The position numbers and the translations under genes are program-made. A stretch of DNA of 64,000 nucleotides from positions 1 through 64,000 of the forward strand of contig CAJSZQ010000022.1 of assembly GCA_910574185.1 (NCBI GenBank), given 5' to 3'. Source of the stretch: Lachnospiraceae bacterium. Its GTDB lineage: Bacteria; Bacillota; Clostridia; Lachnospirales; Lachnospiraceae. The notes beneath the pieces are model-generated. The model was not told where the DNA came from. It saw only the letters and a program-made list of their open reading frames with translations, and made no database searches. Position 1 is the first letter of the stretch. Each line of letters begins with the position of its first letter. This document shows positions 35,868-44,280 of this stretch, in pieces.

Positions 35868-35901
35868 CATAATTTTTCAGCAATTCCGATTAAAACTAAG
35901 A

Positions 35902-35933
35902 ATAGCAGGGACATGCGATAATGTCCCCGCTAT
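35902..35933. terminator. Bidirectional terminator
   Basis: ATAGC.GGGACAT-GCGATA-ATGTCCC.GCTAT, followed by AAAAA on the plus side, separates the convergent GntR and unknown-protein genes. Confidence 0.7.
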
Positions 35934-35981
35934 CAAAAATCCGAAATACGACTCACGTTTTAATAAGCCGTAAAATAAATT

Positions 35982-36965
35982 CTATGCCCTTACATTCTTA
36001 AGAAGTGTCTGCATATCTGAAGCCATCTTGCTAATTTTTTTGTAATTTGCATACTGCGACTGTTGCTTTCCTCTAGCAACCGTCTCTAGTCTGTGATTGT
36101 GGGCTTCAATCTCCATTCTTCCCTCAAAATCAATTTCCGGCTCCTCTTGCTTTAGCAGTTCTTCCAGTTCCTGTTTCACTCTGTCTAAAAGGGTTCTTGC
36201 CTCATTCACAAGACTATTAACCACTCTCTCGAAAGCCTGCCACATCTTATCCCAGTCCGTATCTTCCTCGTCTTTTTCCTCTCCCTTAAGCTTTCTGGCC
36301 TCCTCATCCATTGCAAACTTCTCCGCCTTATCTTTCATCAGCTTATCAAATGTCTTATCCAGCATTTCCAGCTCTTCCTCTCTCGTAAGCTTCCGGTACC
36401 GCACCGGCTGACCGTCCACCTCAAGTTCAACGCCGCTAAAATCCTCTCCTGTACTGTAATCCTGGACCCAAACTTCTCTTGTGCCGTTCTTATAGCCTTG
36501 CACAATCCACTTATACCTGGCCTCATAAGCATTCACCAGACTATCTGCATGGCTCCCCCAGTCTTCCTTATCTCTGTCCATCATCTCATACCGATATTTG
36601 TTTTCCAAATCCCTGTAAAGATTCCCGCTTATCCCATCCTCATCCACCGAGTCCAAATGCTGGGATATGTAAGTCTCGCAGAGACCGTCCATCAGCGACA
36701 TATCCTTATTAGCAATTAAGGATAAATTTCTGCCGTCCGCCGTCTCAAATTGCACTCCCGATTCCATATTAGACAGCTGATTCCTGATATAGAGCATTCC
36801 TTCATTAGAAATAACAGCTTTATCCTGGGAAATCAGCTTCTGCTCCTCAATAAACTTATCTGCAAATTCCACAATCTTCAACCCATTCTGAGCAAACTTT
36901 ATATTAGAATGGTTCATAACATTCAATTTATCCAACACAAACGAATAATCACCGTAAATTTTCAT
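35982..36965 (-). CDS. Unknown protein, largely helical with C-terminal coiled coil
   Basis: The 327-residue protein is not recognised. It has no signal peptide or membrane segment. Residues ~1-120 are mixed, ~145-185 hold an aromatic region (YEARYKWIVQGYKNGTREVW), and from ~200 on it is charged and strongly helical (RYRKLTREEELEMLDKTFDK, RVKQELEELLKQEEPEIDF), suggesting a coiled coil. ATG 36965 follows GGGGAAA; a GTG five codons earlier is possible. It is monocistronic and has a CTAG-type repeat element upstream. A scaffold or motility/secretion-like role cannot be supported. Confidence 0.7.
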   Translation of the reverse strand: MKIYGDYSFVLDKLNVMNHSNIKFAQNGLKIVEFADKFIEEQKLISQDKAVISNEGMLYIRNQLSNMESGVQFETADGRNLSLIANKDMSLMDGLCETYISQHLDSVDEDGISGNLYRDLENKYRYEMMDRDKEDWGSHADSLVNAYEARYKWIVQGYKNGTREVWVQDYSTGEDFSGVELEVDGQPVRYRKLTREEELEMLDKTFDKLMKDKAEKFAMDEEARKLKGEEKDEEDTDWDKMWQAFERVVNSLVNEARTLLDRVKQELEELLKQEEPEIDFEGRMEIEAHNHRLETVARGKQQSQYANYKKISKMASDMQTLLKNVRA

Positions 36966-37058
36966 ATCACATTTCCCCACTTTTCATATACTTTCATAAG
37001 AAGACCCTACATAACCCAATTTAAATAGCAGTATATTTCATCGTCCTTCTTTCCGACT

Positions 37059-37225
37059 CTAGTGTGCTGACCACATTATATTCAGCCAAACCTCCTTGTC
37101 TATCCGCTCATCTGCTGCGTTGGATTTTCTATCCGTAGCCACCGCTACGCCGTCAAAAATCCGCCTTGCTGATGAGCGAATATCCTGCGGAGTTTCGCCA
37201 GATATAATGCGGTCAGCACACTAGG
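37059..37225. repeat. 167-bp CTAG-ended palindromic element (family 2 copy a)
   Basis: The element is bounded by CTAG. The ends CTAGTGTGCTGACC(A/G)CATTATAT are inverted repeats. The centre contains GACGGCGTAGCGG-TGGCTACG (minus-strand reading), which also occurs in the 169-bp element at 52993-53161. It lies between the unknown protein and the YCII gene; the rest of this 417-bp gap is AT-rich with nothing recognisable. Confidence 0.8.
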
Positions 37226-37382
37226 TTCATAAACCGGGCTATATTCGTTGTGATTTTGTATCTTCTTTATTTCTGTATAAAATCTGTCTGTAAAATATTC
37301 TATTAAATAATTATCGGATAAATTTCAGAAATATTAAGATGTTTCGCTACATTTCCCCTTGTATCTGCAAGTTTTACTATTA

Positions 37383-37682
37383 CTATAACAAATAATTATT
37401 ATCCTTATCAGCCACCTGCAAAGATGCCAGCGTATATGTTGCATAACCCTCAGCTACAAGCGGCTCCAATTTGCACAAAGCTTCCGCTTCTTCATAACTA
37501 TTTGTTTTAAAAATAACCATACCTGCAACTCCAGGATAGCCTTTAAATGGACCGCAAAGTTCTATTTTCCCTTCGGCGTCTAATTTTTTCAAATTCTCTA
37601 CATGCCTTGTAATTACGGCTTTCGTAACCTTATTATAGGATTTTCCCTTCTTTATTATCATTACATATAACCATTTTTCCAT
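37383..37682 (-). CDS. YCII/YciI-family small protein
   Basis: The 99-residue ferredoxin-like alpha/beta barrel protein contains the YCII pattern: WLYVMIIKKG start, TRHVENLKKLDAEGKIELCGPF (conserved His ~28 and Gly-Pro ~44) and EALCKLEPLVAEGYATYTL. Members act as small dimeric enzymes or fused domains of mostly unknown reaction. The ATG follows GGAGG. It is monocistronic. Confidence 0.85.
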   Translation of the reverse strand: MEKWLYVMIIKKGKSYNKVTKAVITRHVENLKKLDAEGKIELCGPFKGYPGVAGMVIFKTNSYEEAEALCKLEPLVAEGYATYTLASLQVADKDNNYLL

Positions 37683-37821
37683 GTCATAACCTCCAACTAA
37701 ATTATCTTATCAATATCCATTTCAGTGTATGCAGCCACTTCTTATACTGCATATAAACTATATCACAGCTAATATGACATAGAGCTGTCCTATTAAATTA
37801 TTTTATTCATAGATATTTCAT

Positions 37822-37922
37822 AAAAAAAAGCTGCGAGAAAAGTCTTTCCTGCGCTTCTACAGACAACGTTTTTCTGCGTTGTTCTGTTGATTCAGCGCAG
37901 GAAACTGTAACTTTTTCACAGC
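37822..37922 (-). terminator. Large nested stem-loop terminator of icd
   Basis: Read on the minus strand, GCTGTGAAAAAGT..ACTTTTCTCGCAGC forms the outer stem, TTTCCTGCGCT..GCGCAGGAAA the middle stem and AACAACG..CGTTGT the inner stem, followed by eight T. It is about 93 nt, which is unusually long for an intrinsic terminator. Confidence 0.75.
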
Positions 37923-37940
37923 CCCATACAACACATTTTT

Positions 37941-39137
37941 CTACAGTCTTTTCGCAATCGCCTTGATAAAATCTTCGCTGTTCAACACTGTTGGATTGTT
38001 AATAGAAGTAATCAGCGCCAAATCCTTCGTCATCTCCCCACTTTCAATGGTGTCCACAGTTGCCTTCTCCAGTCTGTCTGCAAATTCCATTAGCTCCTGA
38101 TTACCGTCTAACTCTCCCCGTTTCCGCAAAGCTCCTGTCCATGCGAAGATGGTTGCCACAGAATTGGTGGAGGTCTCCTCTCCTTTCAGATGCTTGTAGT
38201 AATGACGCTGCACCGTTCCATGGGCCGCCTCATACTCATAGAATCCGTCCGGCGATACCAGTACGGAAGTCATCATAGCCAGTGAACCGAATGCAGAAGA
38301 TACCATATCGCTCATCACATCGCCGTCGTAATTCTTACACGCCCAGATATAACCGCCCTCCGATTTCATCACCCTGGCCACCGCATCATCAATCAGCGTA
38401 TAGAAATACACAATACCTGCCTTCTCAAACTTCTCTTTGTACTCTGCGTCAAAGATATCCTGGAAAATATCCTTAAAGGTATGGTCGTACTTTTTAGAAA
38501 TGGTATCCTTAGAAGCAAACCACAAATCCTGCTTCGTATCCAGCGCATAATTAAAACAGCTTCTTGCAAAGCTCTCGATGGATTTACTGATGTTATGCAT
38601 ACCCTGAATAATCCCCGGACCTTCAAAATCATGAATTAGCTCTCTTGTCTCACTTCCATCCTCCGCCGTATAGACAAGCTCCGCTTTTCCGGCTCCCGGT
38701 ATCTTTAGCTCAGAAGCTTTATATACATCTCCATATGCATGCCTTGCAATCGTAATAGGTTTCTTCCAGTTTCTCACATAAGGCTCAATTCCTTTTACAA
38801 CAATCGGCGCCCGGAATACAGTGCCGTCTAAAATAGCCCGAATCGTTCCGTTGGGACTTTTCCACATCTCCTTTAAATTGTACTCGCTCATGCGGGCGGC
38901 ATTTGGCGTAATCGTCGCACATTTTACTGCAACCTTATATTTCTTCGTGGCATTGGCAGAGTCTATGGTTACCTGATCATCCGTTTCATTTCTATGCTCC
39001 AGCCCCAAATCATAATATTCTGTATTCAGCTCTATGTAAGGCTCCAGCAGATGATCCTTTATCATCTTCCATAGAATCCTCGTCATCTCGTCCCCATCCA
39101 TCTCAACAATCGGTGTCGTCATTTTAATCTTTTCCAT
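37941..39137 (-). CDS. icd: NADP-dependent isocitrate dehydrogenase
   Basis: The 398-residue enzyme belongs to the homodimeric eukaryote-like NADP-IDH group. It has [15 protein letters not shown] at the N-terminus, [16 protein letters not shown] (substrate Ser/Arg, ~94), [13 protein letters not shown], the metal-binding NYDGDVMSD (~268) and [11 protein letters not shown]. It converts isocitrate to 2-oxoglutarate with NADPH. It shares the locus and direction with a GntR regulator and Re-citrate synthase, so its main role here is probably glutamate synthesis. The ATG follows AAAGGAG. Confidence 0.95.
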   Translation of the reverse strand: MEKIKMTTPIVEMDGDEMTRILWKMIKDHLLEPYIELNTEYYDLGLEHRNETDDQVTIDSANATKKYKVAVKCATITPNAARMSEYNLKEMWKSPNGTIRAILDGTVFRAPIVVKGIEPYVRNWKKPITIARHAYGDVYKASELKIPGAGKAELVYTAEDGSETRELIHDFEGPGIIQGMHNISKSIESFARSCFNYALDTKQDLWFASKDTISKKYDHTFKDIFQDIFDAEYKEKFEKAGIVYFYTLIDDAVARVMKSEGGYIWACKNYDGDVMSDMVSSAFGSLAMMTSVLVSPDGFYEYEAAHGTVQRHYYKHLKGEETSTNSVATIFAWTGALRKRGELDGNQELMEFADRLEKATVDTIESGEMTKDLALITSINNPTVLNSEDFIKAIAKRL

Positions 39138-39221
39138 TGTTCTTTTTCTCCTTTCAAATAATCAAAAATCATTTTCTATGACACTGTTTGAAGCAACTCG
39201 CGCAGACTGCCGTATTATCTC

Positions 39222-39875
39222 CTATTTTTCTATATGAAGATTCTTCATAACCTTCCTGATATGTTCGTCTGCCAGCCGTTCCGCCAGCTCTTCATCCTTA
39301 CTCTTAATCGCCATAAGGATTCCCTTGTGCTCTGCAACAGACTGTTCCGCCCGGTCAGGCGTCCCGATAGACAATTGCCTTGCCATCTTCACATACTTAT
39401 GAAAATCTTTTAGCACATGCTCCAGCGCCCGACTGTTCGATGCTTCATAAAGTATCTGATGAAATTTCCCGTCCAATTCCGATACCTGTTTCTTACTGCC
39501 CTCCATATCCCTGTGCAGATGAAACTCCGACAGATAAATAATCTCCTCCAGCTCTTCAATCTGTCTCTCCGTTATATTCCTGGTTGCCCATTTGGCGCAT
39601 AACCCCTCCAGCAGAGAACGGATTTTATAAATATCCTTCACATCCTTCTGTGTAATTGCGGTCACATATGCGCCTTTATTCGGCACAATTGCAACCAGCC
39701 CCTCCAACTCCAGTTGTCTTAACGCTTCCCTGACAGGCGTTCTGCTTACTCCAAGCTTCTCTCCAAGGGTAATCTCCCGAAGCTCTTCCCCATCCTGATA
39801 GACTCCTGTTAAGATATCCTCCCGGATTCTCTGAAATACTTTTCCTCTCAGGGACTGTTCCTGATATTCTTCCAT
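39222..39875 (-). CDS. GntR family regulator, FCD subfamily, of the citrate synthase operon
   Basis: The 217-residue regulator has a winged-helix domain (GEELREITLGEKLGVSRTPVREALRQLE) and a C-terminal FCD domain with ELDGKFHQILYE (~116, metal-binding Asp/His) and VAEHKGILMAI (~182). ATG 39875 follows GGGAGGAGAAA; the frame upstream to 39986 nearly reaches the citrate synthase stop and is not supported. It lies between Re-citrate synthase and icd. A 26-bp palindrome with a TTGTATACAA centre overlaps the promoter at 41428-41463, the classic shape of an FCD-GntR operator, so it probably autoregulates the locus. Confidence 0.88.
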   Translation of the reverse strand: MEEYQEQSLRGKVFQRIREDILTGVYQDGEELREITLGEKLGVSRTPVREALRQLELEGLVAIVPNKGAYVTAITQKDVKDIYKIRSLLEGLCAKWATRNITERQIEELEEIIYLSEFHLHRDMEGSKKQVSELDGKFHQILYEASNSRALEHVLKDFHKYVKMARQLSIGTPDRAEQSVAEHKGILMAIKSKDEELAERLADEHIRKVMKNLHIEK

Positions 39876-39993
39876 TTTCTCCTCCCTGGCAAAAAACCTC
39901 GCGACAATCGCCAAACACGCTCTAAAGTCTTGGTCCGTCGCACGCTGTCGCCTTACGGGCATTTCTTCCATTCCGGCAGCAAACACTGTCTCA

Positions 39994-41385
39994 CTATACC
40001 AGTGTTACGCCAAGCTTCTTACATGCATCATCAATCACTCTCAGAAGCTCTTCGTCCGTAAGTACCGTCACGCGTCCGCCCTCATACTCTTCGTCTACCC
40101 ATGCCTTAACCTTAGCGGCCAGTTCACTGCCTTTATCCACTTGTTTCTCTTCCGGCAAACGAAAATAGGTATTAATCCAGTGAGCGATTCCTGCAAGACC
40201 CGACGTATTTGATACTGCCACAAGCGGCGCCCTTCCTAAAAACTTCTCTGTGTCAAATATATTATAAATCTCTTCATTTTTCAAGAGTCCATCCGCATGA
40301 ATCCCGGCTCTTGTCACATTAAAATTCTTTCCTACAAAGGGCGTTCTCGACGGCACCCGGTATCCAATCTCTTTTTCAAAATACTCCGCAAGCTCTGTAA
40401 TCACAGTAGTATCCATATCGTCTAAGGTTCCGCGAAGCTGTGCATACTCAAACACCATCGCCTCAAGCGGCGTATTCCCGGTACGCTCTCCGATACCGAA
40501 TAAAGAACAGTTGACTCCACTGGCTCCATACAGCCATGCTGTGGAAGAGTTGCTGACTGCCTTATAAAAATCATTGTGTCCATGGAACTCAATCAATTCG
40601 CTTGGAACCCCTGCATGAACCCGGATTCCATAGATAATCCCCGGTATAGACCTTGGAATTACCGCGCCTGGATAATTCACCCCATATCCCATCGTATCGC
40701 ACACCCGTATTTTAACGGGAATCCGGTACTCCTCCATCAGATTCATTAACTCCAGACAGAAAGGAATCACAAATCCGTAAATGTCTGACCTTGTAATATC
40801 CTCCAAATGACATCTTGGGCTGATACCTGTCTCCAAACATTCTCTTACTATAGATAAATAGTGCTCCATACACTCTCTTCTGGTCATTTTTAATTTATAG
40901 AAAATGTGGTAATCCGAACAGCTTACCAGAATGCCCGTCTCCGGCATTCCAATCTCCTTCACCAGTTCAAAATCCTTCTTACTTGCACGAATCCAGCTTG
41001 TAACCTCTGGAAACAGATAACCCCTTTCCATACATTTGTACACCGCATCCCGGTCCTTTTTGCTGTACAGAAAAAATTCACTCTGCTTAATCTTACCCCT
41101 TGGACCGCCTAATTTATGGAAATAATCAAAGATTGTTACAATCTGCTCCGTACTGTAAGGCGCTCTTGACTGTTGTCCATCCCGAAAGGTAGTATCCGTA
41201 ATCCAGATATTATCCGGCATATGATGCGGCACAATCCGGTCGTTGAATGCAATCTTCGGTATCTCGTCATAATGAAACAGATTGCGGAAGACGTTGGGCG
41301 TCTTCACATCCACCAGCGGATACATGTGCTCTTCTAACTGCAGAAGGTTGGAATGTTCATTCAAATATACTTTTCTGTTGTCCAT
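39994..41385 (-). CDS. Re-type citrate synthase (homocitrate/isopropylmalate synthase family)
   Basis: The 463-residue TIM-barrel enzyme has the DRE-TIM signature TDTTFRDGQQSRAPYS near residue 58 and metal-site EFHGHNDF (~270). Length, sequence pattern and linkage to icd agree with clostridial Re-citrate synthases, which condense acetyl-CoA and oxaloacetate with opposite stereochemistry to the normal enzyme. A homocitrate or citramalate synthase cannot be fully excluded. With aconitase (not in this window) and Icd it would make 2-oxoglutarate. ATG 41385 follows GAAGGAGAG; 20 upstream codons in frame overlap the operator and are rejected. Confidence 0.8.
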   Translation of the reverse strand: MDNRKVYLNEHSNLLQLEEHMYPLVDVKTPNVFRNLFHYDEIPKIAFNDRIVPHHMPDNIWITDTTFRDGQQSRAPYSTEQIVTIFDYFHKLGGPRGKIKQSEFFLYSKKDRDAVYKCMERGYLFPEVTSWIRASKKDFELVKEIGMPETGILVSCSDYHIFYKLKMTRRECMEHYLSIVRECLETGISPRCHLEDITRSDIYGFVIPFCLELMNLMEEYRIPVKIRVCDTMGYGVNYPGAVIPRSIPGIIYGIRVHAGVPSELIEFHGHNDFYKAVSNSSTAWLYGASGVNCSLFGIGERTGNTPLEAMVFEYAQLRGTLDDMDTTVITELAEYFEKEIGYRVPSRTPFVGKNFNVTRAGIHADGLLKNEEIYNIFDTEKFLGRAPLVAVSNTSGLAGIAHWINTYFRLPEEKQVDKGSELAAKVKAWVDEEYEGGRVTVLTDEELLRVIDDACKKLGVTLV

Positions 41386-41427
41386 CTTACTCTCTCCTTC
41401 GGAATTTAATGCTGTCAAAACTTTAAC

Positions 41428-41463
41428 GTGTATAATTGTATACAATTATACACACATTGTCAA
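41428..41463 (-). promoter_or_regulatory. Promoter with 26-bp perfect palindrome upstream of Re-citrate synthase
   Basis: On the minus strand, TTGACA (41458-41463), a 17-bp spacer and TACAAT (41435-41440). A perfect palindrome (41428-41453, half-site GTGTATAATTGTA) covers the -10 box and most of the spacer. Binding there would block RNA polymerase. It matches FadR-type GntR operators in shape. Confidence 0.8.
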
Positions 41464-41502
41464 TCCCATTAAGAAAATACTTTTTCGCAACATACCTTGT
41501 AA

Positions 41503-41742
41503 GTTACTGTTCACACATCGCCTGCCGGACGCGGATTGAATCAGGAGCATGTCTCTGAGCAGACGGAGTAACATTCCATTGAACTGGCAGCTAACGCAGA
41601 CTAAGCCGGCTCAGGAAAGCCTTCGCGCCTAAGTCTGCATAAGCTGCCAGTTCAATTCCATGAAAAGCACTCCTGAATTGTCTGCTCAGAGACATGCTCC
41701 TGATTCAACCCACTGTTTACCAAATGACCTGTGAACTGTAAC
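41503..41742. repeat. 240-bp imperfect palindromic element (family 1, full copy)
   Basis: It starts GTTACTGTTCACA and ends TGTGAACTGTAAC. Arms with TGTCTCTGAGCAGAC and GTCTGCTCAGAGACA pair over most of the length around a centre with GGCTCAGGAAAGCCTTCGCG. It matches the element at 50920-51158, in opposite orientation, along its full length with scattered differences. Confidence 0.85.
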
Positions 41743-41834
41743 CCTTGTAAAACGGCCGAATGACCATCAGGGGTGCCTGGAGGGTATACCTTGTAAAACG
41801 GCCGAATGGCCATTAGGGGTGCCCGGAGGGTATG
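41743..41834. repeat. Tandem 46-bp repeat, two copies
   Basis: CCTTGTAAAACGGCCGAATG..GGGTGCC.GGAGGGTAT is repeated at 41743 and 41789. A partial third copy (ACCTTGTGAAACGGCCGGATGAC) is at about 54870. It directly abuts the family 1 element. Confidence 0.75.
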
Positions 41835-41870
41835 GTTACTTGGCTTGTTGCTTCGCAGAAATAAAAAATA

Positions 41871-41911
41871 TCACACATCGCCTGCTCTGTCATAGAACTG
41901 ACGATGTGTGA
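41871..41911 (-). terminator. Terminator of the threonine deaminase gene
   Basis: TCACACATCG and CGATGTGTGA form a 10-bp stem; on the minus strand it is followed by TATTTTTTATTT. Confidence 0.75.
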
Positions 41912-41934
41912 ATTGCAATTAAAAATTTATCGAA

Positions 41935-43149
41935 CTAGTACAACTTTGCTCCAATTTCCTCCGGCTCAAATCCCGCCTTGCGAAGAGCTGCCATAATCTC
42001 TTTCTTATGCTCCGTCCCGAATGCTTCCATCGTAATACGAAGCTCCACTGCCGCATGACGGTTAGTACTCACAAACTGATTATGCTCTAACTTAATGACA
42101 TTACCCTTAGCATTTGCAATGGCGGACGCCACACGAACCAGTTCGCCCGGCTTATCCGGAAGAAGGACGGATACGGAGAATATACGGCCTCTCTGAATCA
42201 ATCCATGCTGTACAATAGAAGACATGGTAATTACGTCCATATTGCCGCCGCTTAAAATCGCAACAGCCTTTTTGCCTTTCAAATCCATCTGCTTTAAAGC
42301 AGCAACCGTAAGAAGTCCCGAATTTTCTACAATCATCTTATGGTTCTCTACCAAATCCAGAAAGGCGCCAATCAAATCACCATCCTCCACCAGCAGGATT
42401 TCATCCACATTTTCCTTGACATAGGGGAGATTTTTATCCCCGACCCTTTTTACCGCTGTTCCGTCTGCAATGGTATCGGCGCTTGGAAGCTCCACCGGCT
42501 CTCCCGCGGCAATGGCCGCCGTCATACTGGCCGCCTGCACAGGCTCCACTCCGATTACTTTAATTTTCGGATTCAGCATCTTGGCCAGCGCCGACACTCC
42601 GGTAATCAATCCGCCGCCGCCGATTGGCACCAGAATGTAATCTACTGTGGGAAGTTCCTGGACAATCTCCATCGCTATGGTTCCCTGCCCGGTTGCCACA
42701 TCCAAATCGTCAAAAGGATGTACGAAAGTGTACCCCTTCTCTTTGGCAAGTTTCAGGGCGTATGCACAGGCATCGTCATATACATCGCCGTAAAGTATCA
42801 CTTGCGCACCATATCCCTTGGTCCGGTTCACCTTAATCAGAGGCGTTCCTGTAGGCATAACTACAATCGCCTTGCAGCCGTATTTCTGTGCCGCATAAGC
42901 TACGCCCTGGGCATGATTTCCAGCGGATGCAGTAATCAATCCGCGCTCTCTTTCTTCTTCTGTAAGAGTACTGATTTTATAGTAAGCGCCACGCACCTTA
43001 TACGCCCCCGTAAACTGCATATTCTCAGGCTTTAAATACACTTTTCCCCCGGTCTGCTCACTCAAATATTCACTGTACATCAATTTGGTGGGATTGGTCA
43101 CCCGTTTCACCAGCTCGCTTGCTTCCTCAAATTTCTCTAACGTCAACAT
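41935..43149 (-). CDS. ilvA: Threonine ammonia-lyase (threonine deaminase)
   Basis: The 404-residue PLP enzyme has the lysine motif FTGAYKVRGAYYKI (~46), ASAGNHAQGVAYAA (~73), the phosphate-binding GGGGLITG (~178) and SGGNM. A C-terminal single ACT domain (~325-404) gives it the length of the short form of the enzyme. It deaminates threonine to 2-oxobutyrate, either for isoleucine synthesis or for fermentation. It stands alone between repeats and ftsY. The ATG follows AGGGGGACG. Confidence 0.9.
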   Translation of the reverse strand: MLTLEKFEEASELVKRVTNPTKLMYSEYLSEQTGGKVYLKPENMQFTGAYKVRGAYYKISTLTEEERERGLITASAGNHAQGVAYAAQKYGCKAIVVMPTGTPLIKVNRTKGYGAQVILYGDVYDDACAYALKLAKEKGYTFVHPFDDLDVATGQGTIAMEIVQELPTVDYILVPIGGGGLITGVSALAKMLNPKIKVIGVEPVQAASMTAAIAAGEPVELPSADTIADGTAVKRVGDKNLPYVKENVDEILLVEDGDLIGAFLDLVENHKMIVENSGLLTVAALKQMDLKGKKAVAILSGGNMDVITMSSIVQHGLIQRGRIFSVSVLLPDKPGELVRVASAIANAKGNVIKLEHNQFVSTNRHAAVELRITMEAFGTEHKKEIMAALRKAGFEPEEIGAKLY

Positions 43150-43241
43150 CTTCTCGTCCCCCTGATTCTAATCAATTCCTGCCGCATTTTTTACTGTAAC
43201 ACTCCATATAAACTGCCCTGTTACACGCAAAAAGCCTCCTT

Positions 43242-44186
43242 CTACATCTGCTCAGTCTGTTTTTCCGGTGAGAACAATGCATTTACAAAAGCATCTGAAT
43301 CAAATCTCTGCAAATCCTCCAGCTTCTCGCCCACGCCGATATATTTGACCGGTATGCCAAGTTCTGCCTGTACTGCAACTGCAATACCGCCCTTTGCAGT
43401 ACCGTCCATCTTGGTCAGAATAATTCCGGTAATATCCGCAACCTCCTTAAATTCCTTCGCCTGCTGCAGGGCGTTCTGTCCGGTAGTCGCATCCAGGACC
43501 ACAAATGTCTCCCGGCAGGCTTCCGGGTACTCTCTGTCAATCACCCGGTTAATCTTGCGCAGCTCTTCCATCAGATTTTTCTTATTGTGCAGACGCCCGG
43601 CCGTATCGCAGAGAAGAATATCCGCATGTCTCGCCTTGGCCGCCGCAACCGCGTCGTATACCACCGCAGCCGGGTCGGAGCCCTCCTGTCCGCCGATTAG
43701 CTCTGCATGGGCCCTGTCCGCCCACTCCTTAAGCTGATCTCCCGCAGCCGCCCGGAACGTATCCGCAGCCGCAATGATTACCCGTTTTCCCTCCGCGTTA
43801 TACTGACCGGCGAGCTTTCCAATAGTAGTGGTCTTCCCCACGCCGTTCACGCCGACCACCAGAATCACCGGATACATTTCCTCAAATTCATACTGTACAG
43901 CGCCCACGCTCATCTGCTCTCTGATACTTTCAATCAGAATTTCCCGGCAGGCTTCCGGCTCTTTGATATGCTGCTCCTTTACCTTTGCTTTCAGATTATC
44001 CAGAATATCATAGGTAGCTTTCACCCCTAAATCTCCCATAATCATTACCTCTTCCAATTCCTCGTAGAACTCCTCGTCGATATTGGAAAAGCCGCCGAAT
44101 ACGCTGTCCATTCCGGACACGATATTATCTCTTGTCTTATTCAGTCCCGACACAAGACGGTCAAAAAATCCATTTCCTGCTTCCAT
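43242..44186 (-). CDS. ftsY: Signal recognition particle receptor FtsY
   Basis: The 314-residue SRP GTPase has a short N-terminal helical N domain and a G domain with VVGVNGVGKTTTIGKLAG (~108), DTFRAAAGDQLKEWA, DTAGRLHNKKNLMEEL (~190) and TKMDGTAKGG (~250). The acidic A domain of enterobacterial FtsY is absent, as is usual in Firmicutes. It docks ribosome-SRP complexes at the membrane. It is the third gene of the rnc-smc-ftsY order, 94 bp after smc. The ATG follows AAGGAGG. Confidence 0.95.
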   Translation of the reverse strand: MEAGNGFFDRLVSGLNKTRDNIVSGMDSVFGGFSNIDEEFYEELEEVMIMGDLGVKATYDILDNLKAKVKEQHIKEPEACREILIESIREQMSVGAVQYEFEEMYPVILVVGVNGVGKTTTIGKLAGQYNAEGKRVIIAAADTFRAAAGDQLKEWADRAHAELIGGQEGSDPAAVVYDAVAAAKARHADILLCDTAGRLHNKKNLMEELRKINRVIDREYPEACRETFVVLDATTGQNALQQAKEFKEVADITGIILTKMDGTAKGGIAVAVQAELGIPVKYIGVGEKLEDLQRFDSDAFVNALFSPEKQTEQM

Positions 44187-44280
44187 AGCTTCCTCCTTAT
44201 TTCCTGCCGGCTATATCTTCATCTTTTTAACAAAACCCACAATTTCCATAACCCCTGAAACCGGACCGCCATCTGCAGCC

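Noticed and set aside
39994-41385. 2-isopropylmalate or homocitrate synthase
   Set aside because: No leucine or lysine genes are linked, and icd lies in the same locus; Re-citrate synthase fits better, though it is not proven.
43150-43241. Possible T-box or leader upstream of the threonine deaminase gene
   Set aside because: The interval is only 92 bp and lacks a T-box sequence, specifier loop or antiterminator.
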